Positions 59,063 through 64,000 of a stretch of DNA of 64,000 nucleotides are shown here, piece after piece; position 1 is the stretch's first letter, and each line of letters begins with the position of its first letter. A program made the position numbers and the translations under genes. The notes under the pieces are model-generated. The model was not told the origin of the DNA. It searched no databases and worked only from the letters and a program-made list of their open reading frames with translations. Source of the stretch: Rhodanobacter denitrificans (GTDB lineage Bacteria; Pseudomonadota; Gammaproteobacteria; Xanthomonadales; Rhodanobacteraceae); contig NZ_QFWQ01000009.1 in assembly GCF_003335105.1 (NCBI RefSeq), positions 62,001 through 126,000 on the forward strand. The letters are read 5' to 3'.

Positions 59063-60043
59063 TTATGACGCCGCCAGCGTGCGCTTCGCCGCGTCGACGA
59101 CGCGTTCCACGCTCGGCAGGTATTTCATCTCCAGGCGGAACAGCGGGATGTGCGTGTCGAAGCCGGTGACGCGCTCGACCGGGGCGAGCAGGTCGTACAG
59201 GCATTCCTCGGCGACGCGCGCGGCGATCTCGGCGCCGAAGCCGGCGGTCTTGGGCGCCTCGTGCACGATCACGCAGCGGCCGGTCTTCTGCACCGACTCG
59301 GCGATGGTGTCGAAGTCCAGCGGGGTCAGCGTGGCCACGTCGATCACCTCGGCGCTGATGCCTTCGGCGGCCAGTGCATCGGCGGCTTCCAGCGCTTCCT
59401 TCACCTGCGCGCCCCAGGTCACGATGGTCACGTCGGCGCCGTCGCGCAGCACGAAGCACACGTCCAGCGGCAACGCCTCGCCGTCGTCCGGCACTTCTTC
59501 CTTGTACTGGCGGTAGATGCGCTTGGGTTCGAAGAACATCACCGGATCCGGATCGCGGATCGCGGCCAGCAGCAGGCCGTAGGCACGCGCTGGCGAGGAC
59601 GGCATCACCACGCGCAGGCCGGGGATGTTGGTGAACAGGTGCTCGTTCGCCTCGGAGTGATGCTCCGGCGCACGGATGCCGCCGCCCCACGGCGCGCGCC
59701 ATACGGCCGGCACGGTGAGGCGGCCGCGGGTGCGGTTGCGCATGCGCGCGGCGTGGCAGGCGATCTGCTCCATCATCGGGTAGATGAAGCCTTCGAACTG
59801 CGCCTCGGCCACCGGCTTCATGCCCTGCACGGCGAGGCCGACTGTGACGCCGGCGATGGTGGTTTCGTCCAGCGGCGTGTCGAGCACGCGCAGTTCGCCG
59901 AATTTCTCCTGCAGGCCCTGGGTGGCGCGGAACACGCCGCCGTTGACGCCCACGTCCTCGCCCAGCACCACGACGCTCGGGTCGTGCGCCATCTCGTAGG
60001 CGAGCGCCTGGGTAACCGCTTCGATGAGAGTGATCTGTGCCAT
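59063..60043 (-). CDS. pdhB: 2-oxo acid dehydrogenase E1 beta subunit
   Basis: It encodes 326 residues. ITLIEAVTQALAYEMAHDPSVVVLGEDVG at the start, GLAVQGMKPVAEAQFEGFIYP, APWGGGIRAPEHHSEANEHLF and VIVHEAPKTAGFGAEIAARV near the C-terminus are typical. With the alpha subunit it forms the ThDP-dependent decarboxylase. It begins 3 bases after the alpha-subunit stop on the minus strand. Confidence 0.93.
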   Translation of the reverse strand: MAQITLIEAVTQALAYEMAHDPSVVVLGEDVGVNGGVFRATQGLQEKFGELRVLDTPLDETTIAGVTVGLAVQGMKPVAEAQFEGFIYPMMEQIACHAARMRNRTRGRLTVPAVWRAPWGGGIRAPEHHSEANEHLFTNIPGLRVVMPSSPARAYGLLLAAIRDPDPVMFFEPKRIYRQYKEEVPDDGEALPLDVCFVLRDGADVTIVTWGAQVKEALEAADALAAEGISAEVIDVATLTPLDFDTIAESVQKTGRCVIVHEAPKTAGFGAEIAARVAEECLYDLLAPVERVTGFDTHIPLFRLEMKYLPSVERVVDAAKRTLAAS

Positions 60044-60046
60044 GAC

Positions 60047-61132
60047 TCAGTGGGCCTTGTTTTCAAGCGAGAGGACGTAGTCGCGCTGTTTCGCGAGATC
60101 GGCGGGGACTTCGGCGAAGGTGTAGTCGAACATCGCCGAGACCGGCTGGGTCCTGGTCTCGAGGTAGGCGTTCACCTCGTTGTCCATCCACTCGTCGCAC
60201 TCGGCCTTCCAGGCCTCTTCCTTCGCGTCGTCCCACACCTTCTTCGCCACCAGCCAGTTGCGCAGGCGCTTCATGGGTTCCTTCGCCCAGCCGTCCTTCA
60301 CTTCCTGCTCGCCGCGATAGCGGCGCGCGTCGTCGGCGGTGGTGTGGTCGCCGAGGCGGTAGGTGACCAGTTCGAGCACGCTGCCGCCCTGGCCGCTGCG
60401 CGCGCGCTCCAGTGCATCCTCCATCGCCTTGCGCACGGCGATGATGTCGTTGCCGTCCACCTGGATCGAGAACAGGCCGGCGGCGATGCCCTTCTGCGCC
60501 AGCGTCGGCGCGCCGGACTGGATCTTGCGTGGCACCGAGATCGCCCACTGGTTGTTGACGATCACTGCCACCAGCGGCAGATTCTGCGCGCCGGCGATGT
60601 TGATGGCGCCATAGAAGTCGCCCTTGGACGAACCGCCGTCGCCGATGGTGCATACCGCCACGCGCTTCTCGCCGCGGATCTTGAACGCCAGCGCCGAACC
60701 CGCCGCGTGCAGGCATTGCGTGGCGATCGGCACCGACCAGGCGAAGTCGTGCCGCGCCGGTTCCTTCTGGTAGTCGTTGCCGCGCTCGTCGCCGCCCCAG
60801 TACATGTACACCTCGCGCGGCTGCACGCCGCGGTACAGCTGCGCGCCGTATTCGCGATAGCTCGGCGCGTACACGTCTTCCGGCCGCATCGCGCTGCCGA
60901 TGCCCACGTGCGCGGCCTCGTGGCCAAGGCAGCTGGCATAGGTGCCCAGCTTGCCGGTGCGCTGCAGGGCGATCGACTTGGCGTCGAACACGCGGGTCGA
61001 CAGCATCAGCTTGTACAGCTCGACCATGTGGCCGAGGTCTTTCGCGAACTCGGGCAGATCATCACGTACCTGCTTGCCCTCGGCATCGAGGTATTGCAGA
61101 TATTCGATTTCAAACTTGGCGGCGATGGTCAC
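60047..61132 (-). CDS. pdhA: 2-oxo acid dehydrogenase E1 alpha subunit
   Basis: It encodes 361 residues from GTG 61132 (GGAG 8 bases upstream). The ThDP-binding motif is CTIGDGGSSKGDFYGAINIAGAQNLPLVAVIVNNQWA (GDG to NN). RTGKLGTYASCLGHEAAHVG and the phosphorylation-loop equivalent YRLGDHTTADDARRYR can be seen. It decarboxylates a 2-oxo acid and passes the acyl group to E2. Resembles PdhA of Gram-positive bacteria and BkdA. First gene of the operon, divergent from kynA. Confidence 0.93.
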   Translation of the reverse strand: MTIAAKFEIEYLQYLDAEGKQVRDDLPEFAKDLGHMVELYKLMLSTRVFDAKSIALQRTGKLGTYASCLGHEAAHVGIGSAMRPEDVYAPSYREYGAQLYRGVQPREVYMYWGGDERGNDYQKEPARHDFAWSVPIATQCLHAAGSALAFKIRGEKRVAVCTIGDGGSSKGDFYGAINIAGAQNLPLVAVIVNNQWAISVPRKIQSGAPTLAQKGIAAGLFSIQVDGNDIIAVRKAMEDALERARSGQGGSVLELVTYRLGDHTTADDARRYRGEQEVKDGWAKEPMKRLRNWLVAKKVWDDAKEEAWKAECDEWMDNEVNAYLETRTQPVSAMFDYTFAEVPADLAKQRDYVLSLENKAH

Positions 61133-61373
61133 GACTCGCTCCGGAGTGAGGAATGGGGAAAGCCTGGAACTGGCGTGTCCGGAAGCCTGCGGCACGCGCA
61201 AGACGACCGGACAAGACCGCGCTTGATAGCAGGCTGGCATGTTGCGCTGCAAGGTACAGCGCAGCATGCGGAGCCGTACGGGAGTGCATGCATCCGCGTG
61301 ATTCCTGCTTACGGGCGGGCGCGGCGGTGCCTCCAGCCGCTACCATGATCCTTTCGGCGTGTGACGGAACAGC

Positions 61374-62222
61374 ATGAGCGACAACCAGCGCGATCTCGAA
61401 GCGGGCATCCGGACCGACCTCAACGGACAGATCACCTATGGCGGCTACCTGCACCTGGACACGCTGCTGTCCGCGCAGCGCCCGCTCAGCCAGCCGCCGC
61501 ATCACGACGAGATGCTGTTCATCGTGCAGCACCACGTGGCCGAGCTGTGGATGAAGCTGCTGATCCACGAGTTGAAGGCGGCGCTGGCGCACCTGCGGGT
61601 CGATGACATCGATGCCTGCCTGAAGATTCTTGCGCGGGTGAAGCAGGTGCAGCGCCAGCTGTTCGAGCAGTGGGCGGTGCTGGAAACGCTGACCCCGGCG
61701 GAGTACCTGGAGTTCCGCGGTGTGCTGGGGCCGTCGTCCGGCTTTCAGTCGCTGCAGTATCGCCAGATCGAATTCCTGCTGGGCAACAAGAACGCCGACA
61801 TGCTCAAGGTGTTCGCCCACGACCCGGCCGCGCAGGCGGAATTGCGCGCGGTGCTGCAGGCGCCCAGCCTGTACGACGAGTTCCTGCGCTACCTGGCGCG
61901 ACGTGGCCACGCGGTGCCGGCCGCGCTGCTGCAGCGCGACTGGACCGAAGCCTACCGGCGCAACGAGGCGCTGCTGCCGGTGCTCAAGCGCATCTACGAG
62001 GATCGCGCGGAGTTCTGGCCCGAATACCACATGTGCGAACAGCTGGTGGACGTGGAGGAGAGCTTCCAGCTGTGGCGCTTCCGCCATATGAAGACGGTGG
62101 AGCGGATCATCGGCCACCGCCGCGGCACCGGCGGTTCGTCCGGCGTGGCGTTCCTGAAGAAGGCGCTGGACCTGGAATTCTTCCCGGAACTGCTGGACGT
62201 GCGCACCGTCCTCGGCAGCTGA
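61374..62222 (+). CDS. kynA: Tryptophan 2,3-dioxygenase
   Basis: It encodes 282 residues. It opens the indole ring of tryptophan to N-formylkynurenine using haem. [19 protein letters not shown] (His54 in the active site), [29 protein letters not shown] (Arg115 binds the substrate carboxylate), [23 protein letters not shown] (haem ligand His238, Thr252) match the Xanthomonas enzyme. No other kynurenine-pathway gene is in the window. Confidence 0.95.
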   Translation: MSDNQRDLEAGIRTDLNGQITYGGYLHLDTLLSAQRPLSQPPHHDEMLFIVQHHVAELWMKLLIHELKAALAHLRVDDIDACLKILARVKQVQRQLFEQWAVLETLTPAEYLEFRGVLGPSSGFQSLQYRQIEFLLGNKNADMLKVFAHDPAAQAELRAVLQAPSLYDEFLRYLARRGHAVPAALLQRDWTEAYRRNEALLPVLKRIYEDRAEFWPEYHMCEQLVDVEESFQLWRFRHMKTVERIIGHRRGTGGSSGVAFLKKALDLEFFPELLDVRTVLGS

Positions 62223-62266
62223 AGGCCTGATCTTTGCGATCATCCCTGATCGCAAGGATCAAACGG

Positions 62267-62290
62267 GCGGCCATCCATGGCCGCACTTTT
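62267..62290 (+). terminator. kynA terminator, first copy
   Basis: GCGGCCAT / ATGGCCGC with CC loop, then ACTTTT. The small loop and short T run make it weaker than the other terminators. Confidence 0.6.
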
Positions 62291-62334
62291 CACGACAATC
62301 CTTGCGATCATCCCTGCTCGCGAGGATCAAACGG

Positions 62335-62358
62335 GCGGCCATCCATGGCCGCACTTTT
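62335..62358 (+). terminator. kynA terminator, second copy
   Basis: It has the same stem and T run as the copy 68 bases earlier, 41 bases before the peptide transporter start. Confidence 0.6.
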
Positions 62359-62398
62359 CATAACATCCACCCACACGCCACGGACCACTGGGGAACGC

Positions 62399-63901
62399 AT
62401 GAACCAGACCATCGACGCCGGCAGCGCGCCCGATTACCCGCAACTGCTCGGCCATCCGCGCCCGCTGTGGATGCTGTTCATGACCGAGTTCTGGGAGCGC
62501 TTCGCCTACTACAGCGTGAGCTGGGCGCTGGTGCTGTACATCGTGGCGCAGTTCTTCCACGGCGACCCGGCGGGGCAGGGTTGGGCCGCCGGCATCTACG
62601 GCGCCTACACCGCGCTGATCTACGCCGCCTCGATCTTCGGTGGCTGGGTGGCCGACCGGGTGATCGGCTACCAGCGCTCGATCCTGCTAGGTGCGGCGGT
62701 GATGGCGGCCGGCCTGTTCACCCTGCTGGCGCCGAGCAAGCCGCTGATGATGCTGGGGCTGGCGCTGGTGATCGCCGGCGACGGCCTGTTCAAACCGAAC
62801 ATTTCCACCATGGTGGGCCAGCTCTACGGCCGCGACGACCCGCGCCGCGACCGCGGCTTCACCCTGTTCTACATGGGCATCAACGCCGGTGCCTTTGTGG
62901 CGCCGCTGCTTACCGGCTGGATGGCTGCCGCCTTCAGCGACACGCCGATGCAGCAGAACTACCGCGTGGTGTTCGCCGCCGCCGGCGTGGGTATGCTGCT
63001 CAGCCTGCTGTGGTTCTGGTTCGGCCGGCGCAGCCTGAAGGGTGTGGGGCGGCCGCTGCCGGGCATGGAGAACCGTGCGCGTGTGCTGTGGGTGCTGCTC
63101 GGCGCGGCGCTGGCGGTGCCGCTGATCTACGCGCTGCTCGCCTGGGTCGGCGCCGACGGCCTGCAGTGGCTGCTCGGCGTGCTGTTCGTGGGCGTGGCGG
63201 CGGTGCTGATCCGCGAGGCGCTGCGCCACGACCGCGTGCAGCTGCACCGGGTGATCGCCATGCTGATCGTGTTCGGCTTCAGCGTGCTGTTCTGGACCTT
63301 CTACTTCCAGTTCGGCACCTCGCTCAACTTCCTCGCCGAGAACTGGGTGGACCGGCGGATGTTCGGCGGCTGGATCTTCCCGGTCGGCTGGTTCCAGTCG
63401 GTGACGCCGCTGGCGATCCTCGTGTTCGCGCCGCTGCTGACGCTGGTGTGGGGCGCGCTGGCGCGGCGCGACGCGGAGCCGTCGATCCCGCGCAAGTTCG
63501 GCTTCGGCCTGATCTTCAACGGGCTGGGCTTCGTGGTGCTGGTGTATGCGCTGAAGGAACTGCTCGGCCCCGCCGGGCTGATCCCGTTCTGGCCGCTGGT
63601 GCTGTGCTACGTGATGCAGACACTGGGCGAGCTGTGCCTGTCGCCGATCGGCCTGTCGATGGTGACCAAGCTGGCGCCGCCGCGCTTCGTCGGCCTGGCG
63701 ATGGGCGGCTGGTTCCTGTCGCTGGCCGTCGGTGGTGACTTCTCCGGCCTGGTGGCGCGCTCGATCAGCGGCGCGCACGGCATGACGGTGGCCTCGGCGC
63801 TGTCCGGCTTCGGCTTCTGCTTCTCGGTGCTGCTCGGTTCGGGCGTGCTGCTGCTGTTGCTGGCGCCGCTGATCAACCGGCTGATGCACGGGGTGCGCTG
63901 A
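62399..63901 (+). CDS. POT/PTR2 family proton-coupled peptide transporter
   Basis: It encodes 500 residues with about 12-14 membrane segments. The family signature ExxERFxYY is EFWERFAYY (30-38), and the second PTR2 motif is GDGLFKPNISTMVGQLYGRDDPRRDRGFTLFYMGINAGAF. GELCLSPIGLSMVTKLAPP is the conserved motif in the C-terminal half. It imports di- and tripeptides. GGGGAA before ATG 62399 supports the start; the long frame upstream just translates the repeat. Confidence 0.93.
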   Translation: MNQTIDAGSAPDYPQLLGHPRPLWMLFMTEFWERFAYYSVSWALVLYIVAQFFHGDPAGQGWAAGIYGAYTALIYAASIFGGWVADRVIGYQRSILLGAAVMAAGLFTLLAPSKPLMMLGLALVIAGDGLFKPNISTMVGQLYGRDDPRRDRGFTLFYMGINAGAFVAPLLTGWMAAAFSDTPMQQNYRVVFAAAGVGMLLSLLWFWFGRRSLKGVGRPLPGMENRARVLWVLLGAALAVPLIYALLAWVGADGLQWLLGVLFVGVAAVLIREALRHDRVQLHRVIAMLIVFGFSVLFWTFYFQFGTSLNFLAENWVDRRMFGGWIFPVGWFQSVTPLAILVFAPLLTLVWGALARRDAEPSIPRKFGFGLIFNGLGFVVLVYALKELLGPAGLIPFWPLVLCYVMQTLGELCLSPIGLSMVTKLAPPRFVGLAMGGWFLSLAVGGDFSGLVARSISGAHGMTVASALSGFGFCFSVLLGSGVLLLLLAPLINRLMHGVR

Positions 63902-64000
63902 GCGGTCCGGCGCCCGCGCGCCGGGCGCCGTGTTGCGCTGCATTTGACGGGGCCCGCGGTCTGCGGTTACACCTTCCCGAAAGAATTTGCGGATCCGCAC

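Larger units (their letters stand above)
62234..62369. repeat. Tandem duplication of a 68-bp unit with terminator-like hairpins
   Basis: Units 62234-62301 and 62302-62369 differ at only a handful of positions. Each holds GCGGCCAT-CC-ATGGCCGC followed by ACTTTT (62267-62290 and 62335-62358), a terminator-like hairpin, and an upstream imperfect GCGATC/GATCGC pair. Confidence 0.85.

Noticed and set aside
62234-62398. N-terminal extension of the peptide transporter
   Set aside because: It only translates the two tandem repeat units; a good ribosome site precedes ATG 62399.
1-64000. CRISPR arrays, rRNA genes, complete insertion sequences
   Set aside because: No regularly spaced repeats, rRNA signatures or transposase-like proteins were seen.

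Overview
This 64 kb window is high-GC, densely coded chromosomal DNA. It looks like a Lysobacterales (Xanthomonadales) gammaproteobacterium, most likely Rhodanobacteraceae (Rhodanobacter, Dyella or Frateuria type). The reasons are GC-rich third codon positions throughout, the mix of exported hydrolases with a branched pdhA-pdhB-E2 cluster next to kynA, and GC-rich palindromic repeats between genes. I assign the family by overall character only; no search was run.

Layout. 1-10 kb: exported hydrolases (a partial TIM-barrel glycosidase-like protein, a phosphoesterase with a ricin-type lectin tail, a GH30 glucosylceramidase-like enzyme followed by a nucleotide pyrophosphatase/phosphodiesterase), an M14 carboxypeptidase and a GNAT acetyltransferase. 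10-20 kb: alpha/beta hydrolase, small membrane proteins, M3 peptidase, outer-membrane transporter-like protein divergent from a periplasmic GH37 trehalase, and two L,D-transpeptidase-type proteins. 20-29 kb: small housekeeping or stress genes (trmO, YCII protein, HAD phosphatase, PIN protein, nicotinamidase) and a minus-strand run of cysteine dioxygenase-like protein, FAD/NAD(P)-binding protein, cardiolipin synthase and esterase. 29-33 kb: tonB and a TonB-dependent siderophore receptor, divergent, with a Fur-box-like site between them. 33-44.5 kb: DUF885 hydrolase, DUF456 protein, ferredoxin-NADP reductase, dusA, a PepSY/PhoP/PhoQ-type operon, mtfA, and birA-coaX-SPOR ending at tRNA-Thr(UGU).

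A small genomic island (44528-48665) sits in the 3' end of that tRNA gene. It is bounded by a perfect 52-bp direct repeat of the tRNA 3' half, has no recognisable integrase, and carries an SBP56-like exported protein, a GIY-YIG nuclease-family protein with a small upstream partner, and two gene remnants. The ends also carry matching ATGGCTCC-type repeats. This is the most notable accessory feature.

48.7-64 kb: small hypothetical genes, a frameshifted DUF3617 gene, arginase, a YegP/DUF1508 protein next to a TrpS that carries a DUF1508-like C-terminal extension, a large exported protein of unknown function with a strong terminator, VOC and YgjP-type proteins, the minus-strand 2-oxoacid dehydrogenase operon (E1 alpha, E1 beta, E2), kynA followed by two tandem copies of a terminator-like 68-bp unit, and a POT-family peptide transporter. 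Apart from the island, the gene content is ordinary core genome; I see no CRISPR array, no complete transposon and no rRNA.
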